Assembly: GCF_028372415.1 (NCBI RefSeq)
Contig: NC_092878.1
Location: 139,954,804-140,018,803 of the forward strand
Direction of reading: 5' to 3'
Origin: Notamacropus eugenii
Taxonomy: Eukaryota > Chordata > Mammalia > Diprotodontia > Macropodidae
Length of the DNA stretch: 64,000 nt
Shown here: piece after piece, positions 1 to 9,531 of the stretch
Numbering within the stretch: the stretch's first letter is position 1
Layout of the letters: the number at the start of each line of letters is the position of its first letter
Notes under the pieces: model-generated
The model's input: only the letters and a program-made list of their open reading frames with translations
Database searches by the model: none
What the model was told of the DNA's origin: nothing
Translations under genes and position numbers: made by a program

Positions 1-195
1 AACAGGACAGAGGAGAGGATGGAGACAAGGGCAGAGAGGAATAATGGAGAAGAGAGTGGAGTGGAGATGGGGGCAGTTAGAATGCTTGGTGTTTTGGGGT
101 GGGGGGAGGGGACAAGAGGGGAGAAAATTTGGAGCCCAAAAATTCTGTGAAAATGAATGTTAAAAGTGAAATAAATAAAAAAGAAAAAAGAAAAA
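1..195 (+). mobile_element. HAL1 3' end (copy A), truncated by window edge
   Basis: The sequence matches the 3' end of the complete HAL1 copies further along: a purine-rich stretch, 'gcttggtgttttggggt', a G-run, 'gagaaaatttgga', 'gtgaaaatgaatgttaaaa', then an A-rich tail with 'aaataaataaa'. The 5' part lies outside the window. There is no coding content. Confidence 0.8.
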
Positions 196-245
196 AAAAT
201 CTTTAGTGGGGAATAACACATACGACCAAAAAATAAAGACCACAG

Positions 246-480
246 ATGAGGAAATGTAGAATCTTCAATTTATTAAAATTTAGAAGTTTCTGTCTTAACA
301 AAATCAATGCAACTGAAATAAGAGAAGGAACTGCAAAATGGAAAAAGATCTTTGCATCAAATATTTCTGATAAAAATCTACTATCCAAGATATATAGAAA
401 ATTGACACAAATATATACATCTGAGACTTATTTCTCAATTGAAATGTGGTCAAAAATTATGAAGTGACAATAATAGAAAT
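246..480 (+). pseudogene. L1 ORF2 C-terminal remnant
   Basis: An open stretch of about 70 codons reads like the far C-terminal region of L1 ORF2p: 'KWKKIFASNISDKNLLSKIY' followed by 'RKLTQIY'. The same block occurs in the minus-strand L1 at 12237-12566. No start codon, reverse transcriptase or endonuclease domain is present. It is a decayed, 5'-truncated L1 fragment on the plus strand. Confidence 0.65.
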
Positions 481-654
481 TGATGAAGAAAATGTAAATA
501 TTGTAGATTATATTTAAAAATATGTCTTGTGTGTTTTTTTTTAAAGTTGGTTGTTAAGCATTTACCAGGACACCTCTGTGAGCAGATAACATGTGATCTT
601 GAATAACAAATTAAGGGTTTATTATTTTATTTAGTAAACACAATATAATTCTAT

Positions 655-790
655 TATGTTAGATTAATAAAATCCAGTTTTCTGTCTCTAAAGTGGCAAT
701 AATAATACCTACCTCATAAGGTTTTGTAATATTCAAGTGAGAAATGTTGGTACTATCTATATGTATGCTATTAAGTACCACAAAAGTAGT
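655..790 (+). repeat. Old MIR-like SINE tail
   Basis: The stretch 'aataataatacctacctcataaggttttgtaa' type sequence, ending in a locally AT-rich tail, resembles the 3' part of the marsupial MIR-like SINEs also seen at 23296-23545 and 38755-38895. The tRNA-like head is not visible. Divergence is high, so family assignment is tentative. Confidence 0.4.
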
Positions 791-1325
791 AGAATCACAA
801 AGAAATCAGCATTTTCTTGTTGGGAGAATCAGTGAAGGCATCATGAAGAAGCTTGAATTTGATAAGAGTACTGAAGAATTATGACAAGTGGATATAGGGT
901 GAGGAGGAAAAATATATACCACTTTGAAAAAAGAGCATGAGCAAAGGAATAAAAAAGCAATAGATGTATCCAAGGAACAATGAATAGTCTTGTGTCTGTC
1001 TGATTGGGAAATCCAATGCTAATGGAGATAGAACAGTTCAATTTTAGATTAGAGTATAAAGGTCTTTGAAAGACCATTAGGCTTAGAAGCTTGGATTTAA
1101 TTTGATAGGCAATGGAGAACCATTGGAAGATACTGAGCAGGAGAGTGGTAGGATTAGAGTTGTCTTTTTGAAAGCTGAATATGTCAACAGTTCAAAGAAT
1201 AGATTGAGACAACTAGGTGACACCATGAATAGAATGCTGGACTATAGGGAAGAAGACATGAGTTCTTATCCACCCAATCGTGCTCACCAGATGGATTAGT
1301 TTAAACAAGCTACTTAGCTTCATTT
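790..1325. other. No gene; possible ancient repeat remnant
   Basis: No coding region or young repeat is recognised here. A segment around 1090-1150 ('aggcaatggagaaccattgg', 'gagcaggagagtgg') is reminiscent of an old mammal-wide interspersed repeat, but a library search would be required to name it. Confidence 0.3.
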
Positions 1326-1329
1326 GTCA

Positions 1330-2035
1330 ACCAGGGTTTTCCATCCTGGATCACTGCCTTGTCATGGTGGAGGGGGTTCTGTAGATCAATGAAACTATGA
1401 GCTATGTAATGGAGGGCTACCCAAAATGGAAATAGTGGAGAGTTCTGACAAAAGTGATCCACTGGAGAAGGAAATGTCAAAGTTCTTCAGTATCTGCCAA
1501 GAAAACACCATGAACAGTATTAAAATATTAAAAATATGACACCAGGAGATGAGCTCCTCAGGTCAAAAGGTGTCCAATGTGCCACTGGAGAAGAGCAGAG
1601 GAAGACTAACAAGTAGCTCTATTACTAATGGAGCAACTGGATCAAAACTGAAAGGGAGCCTAGCTGCAAATGTATCTGGTGATGAAAGGAAAGTCTGATG
1701 TTATAAAAGTCATTATTACATAGAAACCTGGGATATAAAATCTATGAACCAAGGTAAGCTGGATGCAGTTAAACAGGGGAAGAAAGATTAAACATAAGGA
1801 TCATGAACTTCAGTGAACTTAAAATGGATGAGAATGGGTGAATTTAATTGAGGTGATCATTCCACATACTACTGTGAACAAAAATCCCTTAGAAGAAATG
1901 GAGTAGCCCTTAATAGTCAATGAAAGGGTGAAAAAAGCAGTCCCGGGGCATAATATCAAAAATGGAAGAATGATATCTGATTGAATCCAAGGCAAACTGT
2001 TCAAAATCACAATAATGCAAGTATATGCTCCAACC
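1330..2035 (+). mobile_element. RTE/BovB-like LINE, segment 1 (5' region)
   Basis: The segment carries phrases typical of BovB/RTE elements: 'gccttgtcatggtggagggg', 'gatccactggagaaggaaatg', 'gccaagaaaacaccatgaac', then an endonuclease-domain coding remnant ('agaagaaatggagtagccct', 'caagtatatgctccaacc'). Frameshifts and stops abolish the reading frame. The element continues after the SINE at 2283, after the L1 at about 2957 and after the HAL1 at 6704, so these four pieces are one original insertion. Confidence 0.75.
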
Positions 2036-2275
2036 TCCGGGCATCTCAGTGGCACAGTGAATAGAGTGAAGGGTATTGAATCAGGAAGACCTGACTTTAA
2101 ATCCAAGCTCAGACACTCTTTGTTAGGTCATTTCACCCTGTTTGCCTCAATTTCTTCATCTGCAAAATAAGCTGGAGAAGAAAATTAAAAATATCTTTGT
2201 TAAAAAAAAAAAAAGCAAAACCTGAATGAGGCCACAAAGAATCAGACATAATGAAACAAGAACCACAACAAATGG
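2036..2275 (+). mobile_element. tRNA-derived marsupial SINE inserted in the RTE element
   Basis: The head ('gcatctcagtggcacagtgaatagag') and the standard body ('caatttcttcatctgcaaaa', 'gctggagaag', 'ggccacaaagaatcagacat') match the other tRNA-derived SINEs in the window. It is flanked by a 7-bp direct repeat 'tccaacc' (2029-2035 and 2276-2282), and the host RTE sequence is continuous across it. It is therefore younger than the RTE copy. Confidence 0.8.
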
Positions 2276-2282
2276 TCCAACC

Positions 2283-2492
2283 AATGATTCTAAAGAGGTC
2301 AAAGTTGACCAATTCTATGAAGACTGAAAACATCATCTAGAAACAATAGCAAAAAAAAGTCACATTCATCAAAGCAAATTAGAATGATAAAGTAGGAAAT
2401 CAAAAGGCAATGGAAATAACAGACAAATTTGGTCTTAGAATATAAAATGAAACAGGGCAGAGACTAAAAGAGTTTTGTCAAAATAATTGACT
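2283..2492 (+). mobile_element. RTE/BovB-like LINE, segment 2
   Basis: This is a continuation of the endonuclease region of the same element: 'aagttgaccaattctatgaagac', 'aaagtaggaaatcaaaagg', 'acaaatttggtcttagaata', 'gagactaaaagagttttg'. The order of these blocks is collinear with segment 1 and with the segment starting near 2957. Confidence 0.7.
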
Positions 2493-2495
2493 GGT

Positions 2496-2945
2496 CTTTG
2501 TACACAACAAAAACCACAGTGTGCAAGGAATTTTTCTGGTAGACTTAGCCCTTCACAGCAATGCAAGGACCTAAAAAATTTCCAATGGACTCTTGAGGCA
2601 AAATGTCATCCACATCCCAAGGAAAAACTATGGAATTGGATTGCAGAATGAAGTAGACTATTTTCCCTTGTGTGTTGTTTTGTTTTTTCTCATGATTTCT
2701 CCCATTCATTTTAATTCTTCCATGCAACATGACTAAGGTGAAAATGTAAGATTGCATCCCATCTCAGGAAGGGAGGGTGGGAAGGAAAGGGAGAAAATCT
2801 AGACAGAAAACTGAAAACAAATTGATTAATTGTTTTGAAGTGTGATTTGAAGGCAGGACTTGACCTACTGACTCCAAGGCCAGTTCTTTTCATGGAACAA
2901 GTGCTTAATAAATGTATCTTGAAGCAAAAAGTAAAAAAGTAAATA
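2496..2945 (+). mobile_element. 5'-truncated L1 3' end inserted in the RTE element
   Basis: The segment from 2496 to about 2835 is the marsupial L1 3' UTR: 'ccacagtgtgcaaggaattt', 'cagcaatgcaaggacct', 'tctcatgatttctcccatt', 'cttccatgcaacatgac', 'atcccatctcaggaaggg'. The reverse complement of the same block is in the L1 at 10776-13691. Near-duplicate flanks, 'aataattgactggt' (2482-2495) and 'aataactgaattgt' (2946-2959), look like an eroded target-site duplication. The last 110 bases are not L1-like and may be a further small SINE fragment. Confidence 0.7.
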
Positions 2946-2956
2946 AATAACTGAAT

Positions 2957-3633
2957 TGTTATAGCAAACATTCTTTTTCAACAATCCAAAAGGCAACTCT
3001 ACACAGGGATATCACCAGTTAGTTAATGTCAAAATCAAATTGATTATATACATTGCAACCAAAGGTGGAGATACTCTATATAGTCAGTTAAAGCGAATCA
3101 TGGAGCTGATTGTGGCTCAGATCACTAATTTTTATTGAAAAATTCAGGCTAAAATTGAAGAAAGTAGGGAAAACCATCCAATCACATACGTATGACCTAA
3201 ATTCCATCCCTTAGGAATATGAAGTGAGGGTGGTCAGTAGACTTAAGGGATTGGATCAGGTAGATAGAGAAGATCTATGGACAGAAGTTCACCATAGTTA
3301 CGAGAAGCATTCCAAAGAAACAGAGCAAGAAAGCAAAATGGCTGTCTGATGAGGCTTTTCAAATAACTGAGGAAAGAAGGGGGGGAAAAGGGAAAGGAGA
3401 AAGACAAAGACATACCCAACGGAACGTAGAATTCCAGAGAATAGCAAAGAGAGACAAGAAGTTTTTCTTAAATGAACAATAAAAAGAAGTAGAATAAAAC
3501 AATACAATGAGAAAGACAAGAGATCTCTTCAAGAAAATTAGAGCTATCAAAGAAATGTTCCATCCAAGAACAAGTATGATAAAAGACAAAAAAAATTGTA
3601 GGTATTTAGCAGAAGAGATTAAGAAAAGGTTGC
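2957..3633 (+). mobile_element. RTE/BovB-like LINE, segment 3 (endonuclease to RT region)
   Basis: Blocks recognisable from BovB/RTE elements are 'atcaaattgattatatacat', 'gctgattgtggctcagatca', 'gaagaaagtagggaaaacca', 'gcaaaatggctgtctgatga', 'gacaagagatctcttcaaga'. The frame is broken by stops and by a homopurine stretch near 3370-3410. The segment ends in the 13-bp sequence duplicated by the HAL1 insertion. Confidence 0.75.
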
Positions 3634-3641
3634 GGGGCGGA

Positions 3642-3654
3642 GCCAAGATGGTGG
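3642..3654 (+). promoter_or_regulatory. Putative YY1-type site at HAL1 5' end
   Basis: The element starts with 'gccaagatggtgg'. The reverse complement contains CCATCTT, which fits the YY1 core CCATNTT. A YY1 site just inside the 5' end is known to set transcription start in human L1. Related motifs occur at the 5' ends of copies E, F, G, H and J in this window. Binding is inferred, not shown. Confidence 0.45.
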
Positions 3655-4476
3655 AGTAGAAAGACGCACATACACATAGCTCCGAACCCACAACCCACAG
3701 AATGGCTGCAGGGGAGTAACTCATGGCGAATTCTGCACCCAGAGGCCACGGAATATTGGAGCGAGGGAGATTTCTGCTCTGGAGGGACCTGCAAACCTTT
3801 CGCGGGGGGTCCTTCGTGCTGCGTACTGGGTGCCAGGACTGGGAGCTGAGGGCAGCCCTGCAGCAGCCGTGGCACCGAGAGGAAAAGATCCGAGCGGGCT
3901 TCGGGAGCGGAATCTCCAGCGGCCTCGCGGGTCCCTCCACCCACAGAGGGACCTGCAAACCTCTTGCAAAAGGTCTGTCGCGCTGCAGACGCAGAGCCCA
4001 GCCCAGCCCAGACCTGCTGCAGCCACTGCACCAAGAGAAACAGACCCGAGCAGGCTTCAGGGATGGGATCTCCAGTGGCCGCACAAGTCCCTCCGCGCAC
4101 AGGTGATGGGGGTCGGTGAGAGAGTCTCTTTGGCAGGTCGAGAGGGGAGTGGGGTGCCCCCATGATTTGGGCCCCCCCGGGAGGTAGAAGCTGAGAGGCG
4201 GCTGCAGACCGGGGCTCCCCAAGCCGGCGGGAGCCTGGATCCACTGTGGAAGGTCTGTGCATAAACCCCCTGAGGGAACTGAGCCTGAGAGGCAGCCCTG
4301 CCCTGACCTGACCACCTGAACTTAATTCTCACACTGAATAGCAGCCCTGCCCCCGCCAAAAGCCCTAAGGCTGGAAGCAGCATCTGAATCTCAGACCCCA
4401 AACACTGGCTGGGAGGACCAGGAGGTGAGGTGGGTGTGAGGAGAATATTCAGAGGTCAAGTCACTCGCTGGGGAAA
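3655..4476 (+). promoter_or_regulatory. CpG-rich HAL1 5' UTR / internal promoter region
   Basis: The 5' UTR of copy B holds many intact CpGs, for example around 3780-3830 ('cgcggggggtccttcgtgctgcg' region split over several CpGs) and 3890-3990. The equivalent part of copy F (17040-17660) has mostly TpG/CpA at these places. Short open frames seen on both strands are by-products of GC richness and lack homology. In L1-type elements this region carries the internal RNA polymerase II promoter. Confidence 0.6.
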
Positions 4477-5565
4477 ATGCCCAGAAAAGGGAAAAGAAAT
4501 AAGACTATAGAAGGCTACTTTTTTGGAGAACAGACATTTCCTCCCTTCCTTTCTGATGAGGAAGAACAATGCTTACCATCAGGCAAAGACACAGAAATCA
4601 AGGCTTCTGTGTCCCAGCCCACCCAATGGGCTCAGGCCATGGAAGAGCTCAAAAGGAATTTTGAAAATCAAGTTAGAGAGGTGGAGGAAAAACTGGGAAG
4701 AGAAATGAGAGAGATGAAAGAAAAGCATGAAAAGCAGATCAGCTCCCTGCTAAAGGAGAACCAAAAAAATGTTGAAGAAATTAACACCTTGAAAACTAGC
4801 CTAACTCAATTGGCAAAAGAGGTTCAAAAAGCCAATGAGGAGAAGAATGCTTTCAAAAGCAGAATTAGCCAAATGGAAAAGGAGATTCAAAAGCTCACTG
4901 AAGAAAATAGTTCTTTCAAAACTAGAATGGCACAGATGGAGGCTAAGGACTTTGCGAGAAAGTATGATACCACAGAACAAAGAGAGAAGAATGGAAAAAT
5001 GGAAGATAATGTGAAATATCTCATTGGAAAAACAACTGACCTGGAAAATAGATTCAGGAGAGACAATTTAAAAATTTTGAGACTACCTGAAAGCCATGAT
5101 CAAAAGAAGAGCCTAGACATCATCTTCCATGAAATTATCAAGGAAAACTGCCCTGAGATTCTAGAACCAGAGGGCAAAATAAATATTCAAGAAATCCACA
5201 GAACACCGCCTGAAAGAGATCCAAAAAGAGAAACTCCTAGGAACATTGTGGCCAAATTCCAGAGTTCCCAGGTCAAGGAGAAAATATTGCAAGCAGCTAG
5301 AAAGAAACAATTCAAGTATTGTGGAAATACAATCAGGATAACACAAGATCTAGCAGCCTCTACATTAAGTGATCAAAGGGCATGGAATAGGATATTCCAG
5401 AAGTCAAAGGAACTAGGACTAAAACCAAGAATCACCTACCCATCAAAACTGAGTATGATACTTGAGGGGAAAAAATGGTCTTTCAATGAAATAGAGGATT
5501 TTCAAATTTTCTTGATGAAAAGACCAGAGCTGAAAAGAAAATTTGACTTTCAAACACAAGAATGA
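4477..5565 (+). CDS. HAL1 ORF1 protein (L1 ORF1p-like RNA-binding protein), open
   Basis: This 362-residue protein is the RNA-binding chaperone of an L1-type element; in L1 the ORF1p trimer coats its RNA in a cytoplasmic particle. Residues 1-50 are a variable N terminus, about 52-190 a heptad-rich coiled coil (many E/K/L, 'KEVQKANEEKN', 'ISQMEKEIQKL'), about 191-275 the RRM, with the signature 'DLENRFRRDNLKI' (188-200) and 'RDPKRETPRNIVAKF' (247-261), and about 276-350 the C-terminal domain ('RAWNRIF', 'RITYPSKL'). Length is close to other L1 ORF1 proteins. The start is chosen because the matching ATG opens the homologous frames in copies C, E and F. One oddity: copy F and the general pattern read 'MGLPE' where this copy has 'LRLPE' (201-205). 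No ORF2 follows. Confidence 0.9.
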   Translation: MPRKGKRNKTIEGYFFGEQTFPPFLSDEEEQCLPSGKDTEIKASVSQPTQWAQAMEELKRNFENQVREVEEKLGREMREMKEKHEKQISSLLKENQKNVEEINTLKTSLTQLAKEVQKANEEKNAFKSRISQMEKEIQKLTEENSSFKTRMAQMEAKDFARKYDTTEQREKNGKMEDNVKYLIGKTTDLENRFRRDNLKILRLPESHDQKKSLDIIFHEIIKENCPEILEPEGKINIQEIHRTPPERDPKRETPRNIVAKFQSSQVKEKILQAARKKQFKYCGNTIRITQDLAASTLSDQRAWNRIFQKSKELGLKPRITYPSKLSMILEGKKWSFNEIEDFQIFLMKRPELKRKFDFQTQE

Positions 5566-6545
5566 AGAGAACCATGAAAAGGTGAACAGCAAAGAGAAGT
5601 CATAAGGGACTCACTAAAGTTGAACTGTTTACATTCCTACATGGAAAGACAATATTTGTAACTCTTGAAACATTTAATTATCTGGGAACTGGATGGGAGT
5701 ACACACATACACATGCACACACGCACACATACATAGAGACAGAGTGCAAAGAGTGAATTGAAGAGGATGGGATCATATCTTAAAAAAAAATGAAATCAAG
5801 CAGTGAGAGAGAAATATATTGGGAGGAGAAAGGGAGAAATTGAATGGGGCAAATTATCTCTCATAAAAGAGGCAAGCAAAAGACTTATTAGTGGAGGGAT
5901 AAAGAGGGGAGGTGAGAGAAAAACATGAAGTCTACTCTCATCACATTCCACTAAAGGAAAAAATAAAATGCACATTCATTTTGTTAGGAAAACCTATCTC
6001 ACAATACAGGAAAGTGGGGGATAAGGGGACAAGCAGGGTGGGGGGGATGATAGAAGGGAGGGCATGGGGAGGAGAATGCAATTCGAGGTTGACACTCATG
6101 GGAAGGGATAGGATCAAAAAGGAATAGAAGTAATGGGGGACAGGATAGGATGGAGGGAAATATAGTTAGTCCTATACAACACAACTATTATGGAAGTCAT
6201 TTGCAAAACTACACAGATTTGGCCTATATTGAATTGCTTGCCTTCCAAAGGAAAGGGGTGGAGAGGGAGGGAGGTAAAGAAGTTGGAACTCAAAGTTTTA
6301 GGATCAACTGTAATGTTCTTCCCACTAGGAAATAAGAAATACAGGTAAAGGGGTAAAGAAAGCTATCTGGCCCTACAGGACAAAAGAGAAGACGGAGACG
6401 AAGGCAGAGAGGGATGATAGAAGAAAGAGTAGATTGGTCACAGGGGCAATTAGAATGCTTGGGTTTGGGGGGGAGGGGATAAAAGGCGAGAAAATTTGTA
6501 ACCCAAAATTTTGTGAAAATGAATGTTAAAAATTAAATTAAAAAA
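5566..6545 (+). other. HAL1 3' UTR with microsatellite seed
   Basis: Non-coding HAL1 3' region. It holds a CA/CATA-rich run near 5700-5732, a shared block 'agacagagtgcaaagagtga', several G/A-rich stretches and the terminal 'gagaaaatttgtaaccc ... gaatgttaaaaattaaa'. The same order of blocks is found in all HAL1 copies of the window. No polyadenylation hexamer beyond the A-rich end is evident. Confidence 0.75.
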
Positions 6546-6565
6546 ATACATAAATAAATAATAGA

Positions 6566-6700
6566 AAGAAAGAAAGAAAGGAAGGAAGGAAGGAAGGAAG
6601 GAAGGAAGGAAGGAAGGAAGGAAGGAAGGAAGGAAGGAAGGAAGGAAGGAAGGAAGGAAGGAAGGAAGGAAGGAAGAAAGAAAGAAAGAAAGAAAGGAAA
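6566..6700 (+). repeat. (GAAA)n(GGAA)n(GAAA)n microsatellite in HAL1 tail
   Basis: The HAL1 A-rich tail has expanded into about 100 bp of GGAA repeats between short GAAA runs. On the other strand this gives artificial proline/serine/leucine/phenylalanine open frames, which are not genes. Confidence 0.95.
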
Positions 6701-6716
6701 AAAAAGAAAAGGTTGC

Positions 6717-7075
6717 AAGAATATACAGAACTATACAAGAAAGATCTGAACATCACCAGTACCACAATGGTGTGGTTACTGATCTAAAGCTAGATATCCT
6801 GGAGAAAGAAGGCAAATGGACTTTAGGAAGCATTGCTAACAAGAAAGTTAGAGAAGGTGATGGAATTTTAGCTGAGTTTTTTATAATTATAAAAGATGAT
6901 GCTATTAAGGTGTTGTTCTCAATATGCCAGCAAATTTGGAAAACACAACAGTGGCCACTAAATTGGAAAAGATCAATTTATGTCCAGTCCTTAAGAAAGG
7001 CAGTGCCAAGGAATGTGCAGAGAGCATACTGGCTTTCATTAGTAGAGGAAGCTTCTGCAACCAGGGAGTATCCTA
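6717..7075 (+). mobile_element. RTE/BovB-like LINE, segment 4 (RT region)
   Basis: The RTE element resumes directly after the HAL1 duplication: 'caagaatatacagaactata', 'aatatgccagcaaatttgga', 'acaacagtggccactaaatt', 'agatcaatttatgtccagtc', 'aaggcagtgccaaggaatg'. The 122-codon open frame here is the reverse-transcriptase N-terminal region in a frame that breaks on both sides. It is a pseudogene. Confidence 0.75.
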
Positions 7076-7310
7076 TACCAGTGGAACCACAGATCCCATT
7101 CCTATCCTTGTACCTAAAATATGTAAACAAATCACTGTAATACGACATAAAATGTAATACACATAAAACAGAGATCTCCAAAATGCTGAGTTGAGATAGG
7201 AGAGATTATTGCTATCTCAGAGGATCAGGATTGAAATCAATGAGGAAGTGGCTTCTAAATTCAGTCTAGAAGAAAGGGAAAATTTAACAAAAATAATTAA
7301 CTACAAAATT
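7076..7310. other. No recognised feature
   Basis: AT-rich sequence with no frame or repeat that I can name. It ends in 'ttaactacaaaatt' (7297-7310), one side of the SINE target duplication. Confidence 0.5.
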
Positions 7311-7555
7311 GTTGTTTGTCTTAATAGTGTTTGATTTTTGTGACCCTATTTAGGGTTTTCTGGGCAAAGATATTGGAGTGGTTTGCCATCTCCTTCTCCA
7401 ATTTATTTGACAGATGAGGAATTGAGCCAAATAGGCTTACGTGATTTTTCCCAGCATTACACTGCTAGGAAGTGTCCAAAGTCAGATTTGAACTCATAAT
7501 GATGAGTCTTCCTAACACAGCGTCTGGCACTATCCATTTAACAACTTGGCTGCCC
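7311..7555 (-). mobile_element. tRNA-derived SINE with RTE-like tail
   Basis: Read on the minus strand it begins 'gggcagccaagttgttaaat', passes through 'gagttcaaatctgactttgg' and ends in an RTE-type tail ('gagaaggagatggcaaacca', 'ctttgcccagaaaaccctaa'). It is flanked by 'ttaactacaaaatt' (7297-7310) and 'ttaactataaaata' (7556-7569 approx.), a target duplication with two changes. Confidence 0.8.
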
Positions 7556-8456
7556 TTAACTATAAAATATGCATAGACGTTAATATTACTTTGTGGATTT
7601 AAGCTCAATAGCAATGAAGAAACTCAAAACATCAATAAAAAACAGTCCCTGAAATGTGTATGGAATCACAGGTCCCTCCATGCATCCAAATTCCTTCCTT
7701 TGAAATTCTCACTTGGTTTAAAAAACCTTAGATTGGCGGCAAAGCCAAAATGATAGAATGAAATGACCTTCTGTAGCTCCTCCCACATAGCTGATAACAT
7801 ACCTGTAAAAATTACTCCAAACAAATTCTAGAGCAGCAAAATTCACAAAATGACAGAGTGAAAGAGATTTCCAGCCCAAGACAACCGGGAAGGACAAGAG
7901 GAAAGGTCTAACACACTGGGCTCAGATTGGAGAGAAGCCCAGCAAGGGCTTGCTGCAAGCACAGGACAGAATCATGCTTCAGGGCATGGAATCATGGATA
8001 GCAGCAGCAGTTCCCAGATTTCTCAACCCACAAACACCAAAGACAGCTTCAAAGGTCAGTAAGAAAGTTCTTTCACCTAGGTGAGAGGGGAGCCTGGCCC
8101 TAGCCCCAGCCCCAGGGCGGGAGCAGTGTCCACTTTTGGAGCCCTCTGCCTAAAGACCCTGGGAGAATCAAGAATAGAACAGCTGATCTGGGTCTCAGTG
8201 CTGAGTAGCAGTCCTGGGGTGAGGAGGAGTGCTGGTGTAGTGGAATTGGTGATGACTGTGTAGAGGGAATCATACTCACAGATCCTGGGCAGAAAATAGT
8301 GCTTTTGGTTGCTCACAGAGCAGAGCACAGACTGCAAGAGGAATAAACTCCTCTCCCCTTGATTGTGTCACATTGCAGGAACTGAGAACTTACAGGTCCC
8401 TAGAGTATACCCTCCACTTGACAAAGGACTCAAAAGTCAAGTAATGGGCTGGAAAA

Positions 8457-9531
8457 ATGCCCTTAAAGTGGGGGGGGGGATAAGACTATAGAAGATTACT
8501 TTCTTGGTGAAAAGGTATTTTTTCCATCCTTTCACAAGAGGAAGAAAAAAGCATACCACCAGAGGAAGACGCAAAAGTCAAAGATTCTACATCCAAAACC
8601 TGCAAAAAAATGCAATGGTCTCAGGCCACGGAAGAGCTCAAAAACAATGTTGAAAATTAAATAAGAGAGATGGAGGAAAAATTGGAAAGAGAAATGAGAG
8701 GCATACAAGAAAATCATGAAAAGGGAGTCAACAGTTTGCTAAAGGAGACCCAAAAATTACTGAAGAAAATAACACCTTTAAAAATAGACTAACACAAATC
8801 ACAAAAGACGTTCAAAAAGTCAGTGGGGGAAAATGTTTTAAAAAGCAGAACTGACAAAATAGAAAAGGAGATTCAAAGGCTCACTGCATAAAATAGTTCT
8901 GCAAAAATTAAAATAGAGCAAATGGAAGCTAATGACTTTATGAGAAATTATAAAACAAAACAAAAAGAATGAAAAAATAGAAGGCAATATGAAATATCTC
9001 ATTGGAACAGCAAATGACCTGGAAAATAGATCCAGGAGTGATAATTTAAAAATTGTTCTATCTGAAAATCATGATCAAGAAAACCTAGACATCATCTTGC
9101 AAGAAAGTATCAAGGAAAACTGTTCTTGTATTCTAGAACCAGAAGGTAAAATAGAAAAAGGAAAGAGTTCACCGATAACTTCCTGAAAGAGATTCCCAAA
9201 AGGAAAACTCCTAGGAATACTGTAGCCAAATTCCATAGTTCCTATGTCAAGGAGAAAATATTACAAGCAACCAGATAGAAACAATTCAAGTTCTATGGAA
9301 ATAGAATCAAGATAACACAGGATTTAGCAGCTAAGGGACTGAAGGGCTTAGAATATGATATTCCAGAGGTCAAAAGAGATAGCATTAAAACCAAGAATCA
9401 CCTATCCAGCACAACTAAATACAATATTTCAGGGGGGAAAAGAGAAAATTTCAATGAAATGGAGGATTTCCAAGCATTCTTGTTGAAAAGACCAGAGCTG
9501 AATAGAAAATTTGACTTTCCAATACAAGAAT
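8457..9531 (+). pseudogene. HAL1 ORF1 pseudogene (copy C)
   Basis: The frame starts at an ATG matching copy B (8457) but hits a G-run and frameshifts at once (about 8468-8479). A recognisable core remains at 8989-9186, reading 'MKYLIGTANDLENRSRSDNL' and 'ILEPEGKIE', the end of the coiled coil and start of the RRM. Later blocks ('ccaagaatcacctatccagc', 'aaaagaccagagctgaatag') mark the C terminus. No functional protein is expected. Confidence 0.8.

Larger units (their letters stand above)
3634..6703 (+). mobile_element. Full-length HAL1 (half-L1) retrotransposon, copy B
   Basis: The element runs from 'ggggcggagccaagatggtgg' to a long GAAA/GGAA-rich tail. It is flanked by a perfect 13-bp duplication 'aagaaaaggttgc' (3621-3633 and 6704-6716), and the RTE host sequence resumes on both sides. 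Layout: CpG-rich 5' UTR of about 840 bp, ORF1 (4477-5565), then a non-coding 3' region of about 1 kb and the tail. No reverse transcriptase or endonuclease ORF follows ORF1, which defines the HAL1 type. HAL1 copies must borrow an L1 ORF2 protein in trans. The open ORF1, perfect duplication and retained CpGs mark it as the youngest copy in the window. Confidence 0.92.

Noticed and set aside
3359-4315. A 318-codon minus-strand frame and several overlapping frames across the HAL1 5' UTR
   Set aside because: The frame lies antisense to the GC-rich HAL1 5' UTR and runs into RTE sequence. Long chance frames are expected in GC-rich DNA, and no domain is recognisable.
6533-6765. Two minus-strand open frames rich in Pro/Ser/Leu/Phe
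   Set aside because: They are translations of the GAAA/GGAA microsatellite and have no start context or homology.
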